Positions 17,189-26,048 of a stretch of DNA of 64,000 bases are shown here, piece by piece; within the stretch, counting starts at the first letter, position 1; each line of letters opens with the position of its first letter. The stretch is from an uncultured Rhizobiaceae group bacterium (GTDB lineage Bacteria; Pseudomonadota; Alphaproteobacteria; Rhizobiales; Rhizobiaceae), in assembly GCA_947501445.1 (NCBI GenBank), contig CANMVS010000006.1, forward strand, positions 124,001 to 188,000, written 5' to 3'. A program made the position numbers and the translations under genes. Under the pieces are notes generated by a model. The model worked only from the letters and a program-made list of their open reading frames with translations. It did not search any database and was not told where the DNA came from.

Positions 17189-18106
17189 ATGTCAAAATTC
17201 ATAGCGGGGCTTATCGTTGCCCTCAGCACGTCCCTCCCTGTATTGGCCATCAGTGCCGACCCGGGCAGAATAGAACAGGGTTACATCAACCATGCGGCCC
17301 TGGCTCAGTTGTACCGGTGGTACCAGCTTTACGAAAACCCCGATGTCCCCATTGAAAACCAACTGGATATTCTGGACCCGGATGTAACAGTCACGTCATC
17401 GCTCGGCACGGCCACTGGACATGACAACTACAAGGAGCGGGTTGGCCAGATTCCGCAAAGCTGGAAAAATGCCCATTTTGTCTCAAATCCCCAAACGACG
17501 ATTGCCCGGGACGGCACAATCTCTCTAAGCGCTGATGTGGCCTACAGCAATCAGGGCATGCTGGCCGATGGACAGATTCGCACCGCAGAACTGACCTATT
17601 CAACAACACTTGCACCCGGTGACGGGATCCTGCCAAAATTCACCCGGATCACCATCACACCGAAGTCAGATGGAACGACCACAGAATATTCCTCTGCCTA
17701 CGGCGAAAATCGGCTGCTCAGTCTGGTGCATTATTGGCTGGCGCTGATTGAAGACCCATCGCGCAATCCCGAGCCGGTTGCAGAAATTCTGGCCGATGAA
17801 TTCAGTCTCAATTTTTCAAGCGGCCCGATAACCGATTTTGAGGATTTCAAGGCATGGCTTGCCGGGCCTGCTTCGCAGGTCAGTGCAAGCACACATGATG
17901 TGAAAAATTTCGAATATGAATCCCGTGGCAACGATCAATACACCTTGAGTGTTGACTTCGACTGGGAGGGCATATTGCCCAATGGCACAGTACTGGAGGC
18001 AGAAACACGTCACAAATGGACGGTATTGGATAATCCGGCAGAACGCTTTGCGCGGGTTAAATCAATGGATGTGGAAATCCTCAAACCCTTCCAACCGAAA
18101 CAATAG
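17189..18106 (+). CDS. Exported protein with two SnoaL-like (NTF2-fold) halves
   Basis: No named function. Residues 1-21 form a signal peptide (FIAGLIVALSTSLPVLAISA). The remainder looks like a duplicated NTF2/SnoaL-like fold: each half opens with a helix (ALAQLYRWYQLYENPD and SLVHYWLALIEDPSRNPEP), followed by a strand-rich region about 100 residues long. Such folds bind or isomerise small hydrophobic molecules. It is followed 13 bp later by an SDR gene and is likely controlled by the TetR upstream. Periplasmic location is unusual for a SnoaL-type domain. Confidence 0.6.
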   Translation: MSKFIAGLIVALSTSLPVLAISADPGRIEQGYINHAALAQLYRWYQLYENPDVPIENQLDILDPDVTVTSSLGTATGHDNYKERVGQIPQSWKNAHFVSNPQTTIARDGTISLSADVAYSNQGMLADGQIRTAELTYSTTLAPGDGILPKFTRITITPKSDGTTTEYSSAYGENRLLSLVHYWLALIEDPSRNPEPVAEILADEFSLNFSSGPITDFEDFKAWLAGPASQVSASTHDVKNFEYESRGNDQYTLSVDFDWEGILPNGTVLEAETRHKWTVLDNPAERFARVKSMDVEILKPFQPKQ

Positions 18107-18119
18107 GAAAGGTTGCCTC

Positions 18120-18998
18120 ATGCAAAGAACATTACTGTTAACGGGCGCTTCTACCGGCCTTGGTGTCGGTATCGCGGTACAAGCAGCGCGAGCCGGCTAC
18201 AAGGTCTATGCAACGATGCGAGACATCAAGCGGCGCGAGACACTGGATGCCGCATTGAAGCAGGCAGAGGTGACCGCGCAGGTATTGACGCTTGACGTAT
18301 GTGACAATGAAACGATTGAAGCAGCCGTTGCCGAAATTATCGATACCGACGGTCAGATTGACGTTCTGGTCAACAACGCCGGTGTCGGCTTTGCACGCAC
18401 AACAGAACAGGCGCTCCAGTCGGACATCGACTGGGTGATGGATGTCAATTTCAACGGTGTTGTTCGATGCACCAAGGCCGTTTTGCCGCATATGCGGGCA
18501 CGGCGTTCCGGCCGCATCGTCGCCATAACATCTGTCGGCGGTCTGGTCGGACAACCGTTCAATGAGATTTACTGTGCATCAAAATTCGCAGTCGAAGGCT
18601 ACATGGAAGGATTGGCAAGTTACGTTGGTCCATCTTTCGGGCTTGACTTCACCGTCGTTGAACCCGCTGGCATCGTGTCCGAATTTGCCAATCGGGCGCT
18701 CGAGCATTTTGCTGCAACAGGTGGGATGCTTGAAGACGAATACCTGCCGATCATCGAAAAATATCTTGCAGGCTTTCGCGGGCGCAGTGGCAGTGAGGGT
18801 GTGTATCAGACAGCCGAGGAAGTCGCCGACGTTGTGATAAAATGCCTGATCATGGAAAACCCGCCCATACGTATCCGCACATCTGATTGGGGTGAACAGT
18901 TCTGTGACCTGAAAACCAGAGCCGACCCTGACGGCAAACGACAGCAAAAAGCAGTTGTTGACGCGCTGCTGGGTGGTTGGCCGGAACGCGCGCGATAG
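18120..18998 (+). CDS. Short-chain dehydrogenase/reductase
   Basis: Classical SDR of 292 aa. The NAD(P) motif TGASTGLG (residues 9-16), the NNAG motif, the catalytic Ser in AITSVGG and YCASK (Tyr and Lys) are all intact. ATG 18120 follows GGAAAGG; upstream in-frame sequence overlaps the previous gene and is not used. The pattern resembles SDRs acting on steroids or long-chain alcohols. It is probably an operon with the SnoaL-like gene under TetR control. The substrate is unknown. Confidence 0.85.
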   Translation: MQRTLLLTGASTGLGVGIAVQAARAGYKVYATMRDIKRRETLDAALKQAEVTAQVLTLDVCDNETIEAAVAEIIDTDGQIDVLVNNAGVGFARTTEQALQSDIDWVMDVNFNGVVRCTKAVLPHMRARRSGRIVAITSVGGLVGQPFNEIYCASKFAVEGYMEGLASYVGPSFGLDFTVVEPAGIVSEFANRALEHFAATGGMLEDEYLPIIEKYLAGFRGRSGSEGVYQTAEEVADVVIKCLIMENPPIRIRTSDWGEQFCDLKTRADPDGKRQQKAVVDALLGGWPERAR

Positions 18999-19066
18999 GA
19001 CGCATCAACCTGGCGCAAGCTTGCTTTGCCAATATGGCCCATCACAACGCAATTGATTTGGGCACG

Positions 19067-19786
19067 ATGGCAAAGCAGGCAGAACAATATACCCACAATA
19101 CATTGGCTGCAGTCGCGTCACGCCGAGCTTTTCTGAGAATGACTGGAACGATCAGTCTTCTGGGACTTTCCGGCTGCCTCAATCGCCAATCGCCAGATGG
19201 TTTTGGGCAACAGACCGCGCCTTCCCGCCAGCTCAATGCACCAATAGAACCCTACAAACTCATGTTCGCGGGCATACACGACCATGGCTACAAAATTGCC
19301 CCAGTCCCCTATCGTCAACTGAAGCCGGACTTTCTTCGCCAGATTGTGCCCAACCCGACAATCAAGCGTGCCGGTACGATCATTGTCGACCGGAAGCACT
19401 GTTATCTCTTGCTGGTTTTATCGCCGTACAATGCGCTGCGTTACGGGATTGCGATAGGACCTCAAAGCACATCCTACAAAGGCGCCGGAACCGTAACCAG
19501 CCGTGAAACCTGGCCGGTCTGGTATCCGGATGGCGCTGACATCAGGCGTAAGCGTTCACTGGAAATCTGGAAAAAGGGCCAGCCGCCAGGCGTCCATAAC
19601 GTCCTTGGTGCCCGGGCGTTATATGTGTCCTGCGATGCACTTCACGCACCCATTGTTATCCATGGCACAAGCCAATGGAAACAAATTGGCAAGCCAATCG
19701 AGACAGGCCAATTCGCCATGCTAAACCAGGACATTATCGACCTTTATCAACGAACGAAATTGGGCGCGCCTGTCCTGATAATTTAG
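19067..19786 (+). CDS. L,D-transpeptidase (YkuD) homologue lacking the catalytic cysteine
   Basis: The YkuD fold covers residues ~100-239: TIIVDRKHCYLLLVL, YGIAIGP, TSRETWPVWYPD, LGARALYV and HGT (199-201) match peptidoglycan L,D-transpeptidases. The active-site block, normally SGCIRM, reads TGQFAM (213-218), so Cys becomes Gln and Arg becomes Ala. The protein should therefore be unable to form the acyl-enzyme. The N-terminus has a twin-arginine-type SRRAFLRM followed by a lipobox-like GLSGC (C37), so a lipid-anchored periplasmic form is likely. Start is uncertain: ATG 19067 or ATG 19034. Confidence 0.8.
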   Translation: MAKQAEQYTHNTLAAVASRRAFLRMTGTISLLGLSGCLNRQSPDGFGQQTAPSRQLNAPIEPYKLMFAGIHDHGYKIAPVPYRQLKPDFLRQIVPNPTIKRAGTIIVDRKHCYLLLVLSPYNALRYGIAIGPQSTSYKGAGTVTSRETWPVWYPDGADIRRKRSLEIWKKGQPPGVHNVLGARALYVSCDALHAPIVIHGTSQWKQIGKPIETGQFAMLNQDIIDLYQRTKLGAPVLII

Positions 19787-19810
19787 CGGGTTGTCGGGGT
19801 AATTTGAAAA

Positions 19811-21409
19811 TCAGAACCCCTTTTTCAAACTACCCAGAATACCGCGCACCAACGCGCGACCAAGCGAACTTGCGACAGAGCGGGCGGCTGATTTCATTGC
19901 TGCTTCCGCCACAGACTGCCGCCGGCGGCCCGAGCGAGCGCGCGTCGGCTTTTTGCGGCGGGATGATTTTCTGCGGCCTCGGGTGTCAACATCATCGTCA
20001 TCATCTTCATCGCCAAACCCCGGCAGGGTCCAGCGTCTGCTTTCCTGTAGTTCTTCACCCTGATCTTCCTCTTCGCGGCGCTTGGCCTCTTCTGCCTCTG
20101 CTGCGTCTTCAGCCCGTTTTTGCAGAATTTCAAAAGCGGAATTCCGGTCAAGGTCTTCATCATAAAGATCAGCAACCGGACTGACAGCGACTGCCTTGCG
20201 TCTTTCACCATCCTTGAGAGGGCCAAGCCGTGAAGCCGGTGGCCGGATCAGCGTGCGTTCCACCACTGATGGCACACCCTTGGATGCCAGCGTGGACACC
20301 AGAGCTTCGCCGACGCCGAGCTGGGTGATGGCTTCAAAACAGTCAAATTCGGGATTTGCGCGGAATGTTTCAGCCGCCGTTTTGACGGCCTTTTGCTCTC
20401 TGGGGGTATAGGCGCGCAGCGCGTGCTGAATACGATTGCCCAATTGCGAAAGTACGGTTTCAGGAACGTCCAGCGGATTTTGTGTTACGAAATACACCCC
20501 GACGCCTTTTGAACGGATCAAACGGACAACCTGCTCCACACGCTCAATCAGTGCTTTGGGCGCGTCATTGAACAGCAAATGCGCTTCATCAAAAAAGAAT
20601 ACGAGACGCGGTTTTTCCGGATCACCGATTTCAGGCAGCTCTTCAAACAATTCAGAGAGCAACCACAACAGGAAAGTCCCATAAAGGCGCGGGTTCATCA
20701 TCAATTTGTCTGCAGCAAGTACACTGATCGCCCCGCGTCCATCAGCCGTTGTGCGCATGATATCCTTGATATCCAAGGCCGGTTCGCCAAAAAACATCTC
20801 GGCGTTTTGTTGCTCCAGCACCAGCAGATCGCGCTGGATGGCACCAACAGACTGCTTTGAAATATTGCCATAAAGTCCGGACAGTTCTTTGGAATGTTCG
20901 GCCAGATAGGCCAGCATGGCCTGCAGGTCTTTCATATCCAGCAATGGCAGACCATTCTCATCAGCGATCTTGAAGGCGATATTCAGCACGCCCTCCTGCG
21001 CATCCGACATATCCATCAGGCGCGAAAGCAAAAGCGGACCCATTTCCGTCAGCGTCGTGCGTATTCGGTGGCCCTTTTCACCAAACAGATCCCAGAAAAT
21101 AACCGGGAATTCCTGAAACTCATAAGGGTCCAGACCAATATCCGAGGCACGTTTTTCCAGAAAATCCTTATATTCGCCAATGGCAGCAATGCCGGACAAG
21201 TCGCCTTTGACGTCCGCACAGAAAACTGGCACGCCGGCGTTTGAGAAACTCTCGGCAAGTATCTGCAGTGTAACCGTTTTTCCGGTTCCGGTTGCGCCTG
21301 TAATCAACCCATGGCGATTGGCATAGCCCAAATCCAGATATTCGCCCTTGTTGATTGAATCATCCGGCTTACGACTTGTTCCGAGATAAAGTTTTCCGTC
21401 CTGAAGCAT
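19811..21409 (-). CDS. YjgR/HerA-like ATPase (DUF853)
   Basis: P-loop ATPase of the HerA/FtsK-like group. Walker A is GATGTGKT (residues 38-45), Walker [14 protein letters not shown], with an arginine-finger-like region near [18 protein letters not shown]. After about residue 430 comes a charged tail (acidic then Arg/Lys-rich) that ends in a small amphipathic segment. 532 aa. Family members are widespread in Proteobacteria and of unknown role. It is a single gene convergent with the YkuD homologue. Confidence 0.85.
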   Translation of the reverse strand: MLQDGKLYLGTSRKPDDSINKGEYLDLGYANRHGLITGATGTGKTVTLQILAESFSNAGVPVFCADVKGDLSGIAAIGEYKDFLEKRASDIGLDPYEFQEFPVIFWDLFGEKGHRIRTTLTEMGPLLLSRLMDMSDAQEGVLNIAFKIADENGLPLLDMKDLQAMLAYLAEHSKELSGLYGNISKQSVGAIQRDLLVLEQQNAEMFFGEPALDIKDIMRTTADGRGAISVLAADKLMMNPRLYGTFLLWLLSELFEELPEIGDPEKPRLVFFFDEAHLLFNDAPKALIERVEQVVRLIRSKGVGVYFVTQNPLDVPETVLSQLGNRIQHALRAYTPREQKAVKTAAETFRANPEFDCFEAITQLGVGEALVSTLASKGVPSVVERTLIRPPASRLGPLKDGERRKAVAVSPVADLYDEDLDRNSAFEILQKRAEDAAEAEEAKRREEEDQGEELQESRRWTLPGFGDEDDDDDVDTRGRRKSSRRKKPTRARSGRRRQSVAEAAMKSAARSVASSLGRALVRGILGSLKKGF

Positions 21410-21678
21410 AATACTGCACGGCCCCCTGTGTTCCTGGCGTTATTTATAGGGGCCAAGTGTGCATCAAACAATTACCGATTGGTTCAACAGGAGATTTAGT
21501 TTGTATTTTGTCGGGGTCGTCCATTTGTATTCGGACAAATCGATTCACATAAAGCGGTTATCGCGTTGTAAATTCATTCTTTTGAAGTTTTCACACATCC
21601 GCGTCTGCGCCCATGACTTGACTTGCCGCGACGCCTCATCATCATTTTAACAAGAATAGCCATAGGAGGCACAATAAT

Positions 21679-22068
21679 ATGGAAAAGGTTCTTGGCATCG
21701 GTGGATTCTTTTTTCGTTCCAGCGACCCGGGAAAGCTGGCTGACTGGTACAGCCAGCACCTGGGAATTGACGTCAGCCCAAAAGATTATGACACAGCCGC
21801 CTGGCGACAATCCGGCGGTACAACCGTATTCGCCCCATTTGCCCAGGATACAAAATATTTTGGCGATCCATCGCAACAATGGATGATTAATTTTCGCGTA
21901 AGCGACCTGGATGCAATGGCCCGTCAATTGGAGGCCGCAGGGATCACAGTCGATATAGACAGTGAAACCTATCCAAATGGTCGTTTCGCGCAAATTTCCG
22001 ACCCGGAAGGAAATCCGATCCAACTGTGGCAGCCGATTGGTATCGATGTGGATCGGGAGGAACACTGA
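21679..22068 (+). CDS. VOC/glyoxalase-family protein
   Basis: 129-aa single-module vicinal oxygen chelate protein: FFFRSSDPGKLADWYSQHLGI at the start and ISDPEGNPIQLWQP at the end, which holds the usual glutamine/glutamate metal or substrate region. AGGAGG (21664-21669) precedes the ATG. It is alone between divergent and parallel genes. Function could be lyase, isomerase or antibiotic-binding; the sequence does not decide. Confidence 0.8.
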   Translation: MEKVLGIGGFFFRSSDPGKLADWYSQHLGIDVSPKDYDTAAWRQSGGTTVFAPFAQDTKYFGDPSQQWMINFRVSDLDAMARQLEAAGITVDIDSETYPNGRFAQISDPEGNPIQLWQPIGIDVDREEH

Positions 22069-22285
22069 TGTGAAACAGGGTCACCCTTTGCGCGAGGACG
22101 CCGCACACAACAGCAAGGTCTGGTTCTGACCGGGATTCGGTGTGGTCCATATTCTGTTTACACCGTCTTGTTATGATCCAGCCGCAAGCCTGTTTTGTTT
22201 GAATGGATACATTTGAACAGGACAGGCGTTGGAACACAAAGAACACAATTCTGGTCCCGGGCGACCCTAACTCATGGGTGATGAA

Positions 22286-23662
22286 ATGAGCATGACAACA
22301 CGACGAACCCTGTTGGCGGCCACACTCGGCACTGCCCTCGCGCCAATCGTTGGATCAGTCTCTTCAATGAATGCCGCACATGCATCAACCGGCCTGTCTG
22401 GAATGGTGGATGCGGTCGGTCAGGGTATGCGGCCCGGCGCCACGTCAGATCAGGGCGCAATACTGAACCGGATCCTGAAAGCTGCTTCGGTTGAGCGCAA
22501 ACCGGTTTTCCTTGCCCCCGGCGCCTATCTTGTTTCAAACATTGATCTACCTGATTTTGTCCATTTGCACGGCATCGAAGGCCTGACCCGCTTGCGATAT
22601 GGCGGCACCGGTCATCTTATGCGGGCCGAAAACGCCAGCGATGTTCACCTGCAGGGCCTGGTGCTGGATGGCAGGAACCGACCAGTGGGAAGCTATGTCA
22701 GTGGTTTGCTGCAGACCCGAAACACATCCGCACTGATCGTGCGCAATTGCAGGGTGACGGACAGCGCAAAGCATGGGCTCTCGCTTGAAACAACAGGCGG
22801 CAGCATCGTCCGCTCCAAATTTTCCAATGCCCAGCAATCGGCTATTTACAGTGTGCAAAGTTCGGGCATACGCATAGCGGAGAATGATGTTTCAAATTGC
22901 GCTAATGGTGGCATTCTCGTTCACCGCTGGGAAGCGGGAATGGATGGCTCGACCATTCATGGAAACCGGATCAGGAACATCCGGGCGCAGGACGGCGGAA
23001 CCGGACAGAACGGCAACGGCATCAATGTGTTTCGCGCAAATAATGTTATGGTTGCAAACAATTGGGTGACCAATTGTGCCTTCTCCGCAATTCGCTCCAA
23101 TAGTGGATCAAATGTTCAGATCATCGGCAATCAATGTTTGTCGAGTGGAGAAACAGCCATCTATTCAGAGTTCTCCTTTGAGGGCGCCATCGTCAGCAAC
23201 AACCTGGTCGACGGTGCTGCCAATGGCATTTCGATTGCCAATTTGGATCAACGGGGGCGTCTGGCCATTGTCAGCGATAATCTGATCCGCAATCTGTCAC
23301 CCGATGGTCCCTACGAAGGGCAATTGGCCGAATTTGGATTCGGTATTGGCGTAGAGGCCGATACCGTCGTCACCGGTAATGTTATCGAAGCAGCACCCAC
23401 TTTTGGTATCCTGATTGGATGGGGCCCATACCTGCGTGGCATCATCGCAAGCAACAACTTCATTCGGGACAGTGCAGTTGGTATTGCCGTATCCGTGGTT
23501 GAAGGAGCCAGTGGCGTTCAGATCAGCAATAATGTCTTTCAGAACATCCGGGACGGTGCCATTGTCGGCTATCGCTGGAATGAGGCAACAACCAATGATC
23601 TGGTCAAAAACAATGCCGATAGATTCGACCATCTGACCATCAGCCAGAACACCGTCATGTAA
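22286..23662 (+). CDS. Tat-exported repetitive beta-helix protein (TIGR03808 type)
   Basis: Begins with the twin-arginine signal MTTRRTLLAATLGTALAP and an apparent cleavage near AHA-S. The body has about ten short repeats of the N-x-I/V-x-N/G-N type (for example ALIVRNCRVTDSAKHGLSLE and VMVANNWVTNCAFSAIRSN), the layout of a right-handed parallel beta-helix. The family is known mainly from Rhizobiales and has no assigned activity; related folds are polysaccharide lyases. The start could also be 22274 or 22292; 22286 has GGGTGA upstream. Repeat copy C begins 6 bp after the stop. Confidence 0.82.
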   Translation: MSMTTRRTLLAATLGTALAPIVGSVSSMNAAHASTGLSGMVDAVGQGMRPGATSDQGAILNRILKAASVERKPVFLAPGAYLVSNIDLPDFVHLHGIEGLTRLRYGGTGHLMRAENASDVHLQGLVLDGRNRPVGSYVSGLLQTRNTSALIVRNCRVTDSAKHGLSLETTGGSIVRSKFSNAQQSAIYSVQSSGIRIAENDVSNCANGGILVHRWEAGMDGSTIHGNRIRNIRAQDGGTGQNGNGINVFRANNVMVANNWVTNCAFSAIRSNSGSNVQIIGNQCLSSGETAIYSEFSFEGAIVSNNLVDGAANGISIANLDQRGRLAIVSDNLIRNLSPDGPYEGQLAEFGFGIGVEADTVVTGNVIEAAPTFGILIGWGPYLRGIIASNNFIRDSAVGIAVSVVEGASGVQISNNVFQNIRDGAIVGYRWNEATTNDLVKNNADRFDHLTISQNTVM

Positions 23663-23668
23663 ACGGAT

Positions 23669-23772
23669 TGGGCCGTTTCACGCTTTGTCAGAATCGGGAC
23701 AACGGTGTCGGCCTTGGGTTTTATTGATGCATTCAGGTTTTGCCGATTCCCGTCAAAACCTGGATTGTCTTA
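23669..23772 (+). repeat. Dispersed two-hairpin repeat, copy C
   Basis: Forward copy, the most diverged full-length one, with one extra C in the second hairpin. It fills the gap between two convergent genes. Its right end (read inward TAAGACAATCCAGG) supplies the TAA stop of the asparaginase gene. Confidence 0.88.
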
Positions 23773-24774
23773 AACAAGAGCCTGCGTAACGCCGATGGTG
23801 CCCACATCCATTGCATTCCAATTGCGCAAATTACGGTTGGCCTGTTGGTGCAGCTTGTGCCGCACCTCATCTCCGGCTTTCAGAAAACGCCCGCAAAGAG
23901 CTGCAACCATCGCCTCTGCCGCGCGGGTTGTGCCATCATCACATTTCAGCGCTATGGCAAGTCCCTCGTCGGGCAGTACCGCACAAAATACACCCTCGGC
24001 ACCGGTCTTGGCGAATAATCTGCCGGGCGCCGTTTTCATCAACCGTGTACACGCACGTCCTGACCCGGCGACAAATTCCGGTGCGTTCATGCAGGCTGAA
24101 ATGATGCGTTTTGAAGCCTGGGCCCGGATCGGTTGCAGTCCATTACCCGTCGCCATTCTTGCAAAACCGTGCGCAATTGCAGGTAGCGGCACCGCATAGG
24201 TGGGGATGGAACATCCATCCGTGCCGCAGTTATCAACGGCAAAATGTGCACCGGTCAATTCGCCCATAGTATCACGGATCATGGTCTGAATTGCATGATC
24301 ATAGTTGATATAACCGCTTGGATTGATGCCGAGATGACAAGCCGTACAGACAAATCCGGCATGTTTGCCGGAACAATTATTATATAAAGACGTCGGTTCC
24401 TGCCCTGACTTTGCCAATGCAATCGTTGCTTTTTGATCCATGGGCCATTGGCACCCGCACTCCAGCGCGGTGAGATCGCACCCTGCAGATGCGAGCATCG
24501 TTTCAGCCAATTGCGCATGGCGTTGCTCACCCGAATGGGAAGCACAGGCCAGTGCCAGTTCGCGATCACCAAACCCAAGCGCATCAGCGGCGCCGCTTTC
24601 GACCAGTGGCAATGCCTGCATGGCTTTAACGGCAGATCTGGGAAAAACAGGCACATCAACGTCGCCGATGCTGAATAATGTTTTTCCATCGCCATCAACC
24701 ACAACGGCCGAACCGCGATGGCGGCTCTCCACCCGTCCACCACGGGACACTTCCACCACAATCGGATTGGTCAT
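23770..24774 (-). CDS. Asparaginase, rhizobial ReAV-like class
   Basis: Hydrolyses L-asparagine to aspartate and ammonia in the cytoplasm. It belongs to the asparaginase group typified by Rhizobium etli, unrelated to E. coli AnsA/AnsB. Residues S47 and K50 (FPRSAVK), C134 and K137 (NNCSGKH) and C188 (DGCSIP) match, one position shifted, the catalytic Ser48/Lys51 and the metal-site Cys135/Lys138/Cys189 of that enzyme. 334 aa is normal. Single gene; its TAA stop is the first codon of repeat copy C. Confidence 0.92.
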   Translation of the reverse strand: MTNPIVVEVSRGGRVESRHRGSAVVVDGDGKTLFSIGDVDVPVFPRSAVKAMQALPLVESGAADALGFGDRELALACASHSGEQRHAQLAETMLASAGCDLTALECGCQWPMDQKATIALAKSGQEPTSLYNNCSGKHAGFVCTACHLGINPSGYINYDHAIQTMIRDTMGELTGAHFAVDNCGTDGCSIPTYAVPLPAIAHGFARMATGNGLQPIRAQASKRIISACMNAPEFVAGSGRACTRLMKTAPGRLFAKTGAEGVFCAVLPDEGLAIALKCDDGTTRAAEAMVAALCGRFLKAGDEVRHKLHQQANRNLRNWNAMDVGTIGVTQALV

Positions 24775-24909
24775 TTCACTGCCTTTTCAATACTGAATGC
24801 ACCCCATAACGTGTGTCATCCGCCAATGCAATCGACTGGCCGTGCCAGGGTCTGTTGAAGATCAGTCAATTGTCGCGCTGGCAGACCGGCTCATGTTCGT
24901 TTGGAATAA

Positions 24910-25902
24910 TCAGATATTATTGCGCCGGTCCAAAGTATCTTCCCAGCGCAAGGCATGCTTTACAATCAGTTCAAGATCGTCATAGCGCGGCTGCCAATTG
25001 AGCTGATTTTTAAGCAGATCGGCGTTGGCCACAATGCTTACCGCATCGCCCGGTCGTCTTGGCGAAACAGCCACAGGGAAATCTGATCCACTTACCCGTT
25101 TGACCATATCAATGACTTCAAGCACTGAGTGACCATGCCCATAACCGCAGTTGGCGGTCAGGTTCTGCTTTTCTGTGCGCATATGCTGCAATGCGAGATA
25201 ATGTGCCTCTACAAGGTCGCTCACGTGAATATAATCCCGCACACAGGTTCCGTCCGGTGTGGGATAGTCGGACCCAAATACCTGCATATCAGGACGTTTC
25301 GACAGTGCCGTCTGTGTGGCAACTTTTATCAGATGTGTTGCATTCTGGGTCGATTGCCCCGTGCGTCCCAGCGGGTCTGCCCCTGCAACATTAAAATAAC
25401 GCAGGCACGCATGGTGCATCGGGTGTGCTGCCGACACATCGCGCAGCATCATCTCTGTCATCAATTTGGAATTCCCGTAGGGTGATTCCGGACGCAACGA
25501 GGCGGTTTCACTGACCGGATCCATCGCATCGGGTGTGCCATAAACCGCTGCGGTTGATGAGAATACAAACTCCTGCACGCCGCTTTGAACACACGCTGCG
25601 ATGAGAGATCGGGAATTTACTGTATTATTCAGATAGTATCCCAGTGGATCGCTGACCGATTCAGGCACAACGATTGAACCGGCAAAATGAAAGACGGAAC
25701 GTATTTCATTGCTGCGAAGCAGTTCTTCCACAAAGGTCTGATCGCCGATATCGCCGATGACCAGATTGGCTTCGGATGGCACTGCCCAGTCAAAGCCCGT
25801 TGACAGGCGATCCACAACAACCACTTTTTCACCTGCATCCAGCAAACGCCAAACCATGTGGCTGCCAATATAGCCCGCTCCACCCGTTACCAGCACTGTC
25901 AT
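24910..25902 (-). CDS. galE: UDP-glucose 4-epimerase
   Basis: Interconverts UDP-glucose and UDP-galactose. NAD-binding GGAGYIG (residues 7-13), catalytic Ser/Thr in FSSTAAVYG and Tyr/Lys in SPYGNSK are intact. PDGTCVRDYIHVSDL is the diagnostic block. 330 aa. The upstream 146 bp to the thiolase stop holds an inverted repeat at 25997-26022. No other galactose or polysaccharide genes are adjacent. Confidence 0.95.
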   Translation of the reverse strand: MTVLVTGGAGYIGSHMVWRLLDAGEKVVVVDRLSTGFDWAVPSEANLVIGDIGDQTFVEELLRSNEIRSVFHFAGSIVVPESVSDPLGYYLNNTVNSRSLIAACVQSGVQEFVFSSTAAVYGTPDAMDPVSETASLRPESPYGNSKLMTEMMLRDVSAAHPMHHACLRYFNVAGADPLGRTGQSTQNATHLIKVATQTALSKRPDMQVFGSDYPTPDGTCVRDYIHVSDLVEAHYLALQHMRTEKQNLTANCGYGHGHSVLEVIDMVKRVSGSDFPVAVSPRRPGDAVSIVANADLLKNQLNWQPRYDDLELIVKHALRWEDTLDRRNNI

Positions 25903-25996
25903 TTACACGATCCCACCGTTTTCCCGGGGCAGCCCTTTGTTAAGGGCAGTTTCGCCAAATGGCCCCTTGAAAACTGACATAACGCAATTCTTTGGC

Positions 25997-26022
25997 AATT
26001 GGCACATGAAAATATGCCAATT
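25997..26022. promoter_or_regulatory. Inverted repeat upstream of galE
   Basis: AATTGGCA and TGCCAATT form perfect 8-bp arms with a 10-nt spacer, between the thiolase stop and the galE start, both minus strand. No T-run follows, so an operator or mRNA hairpin is more likely than an intrinsic terminator. Confidence 0.4.
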
Positions 26023-26048
26023 ACCTTTCTGGCTTACCCAGCGCGGTC

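Noticed and set aside
18977-19066. N-terminal extension of the YkuD homologue overlapping the SDR
   Set aside because: It would need a TTG start inside the SDR gene; ATG 19067 or 19034 fits the Tat-type leader.
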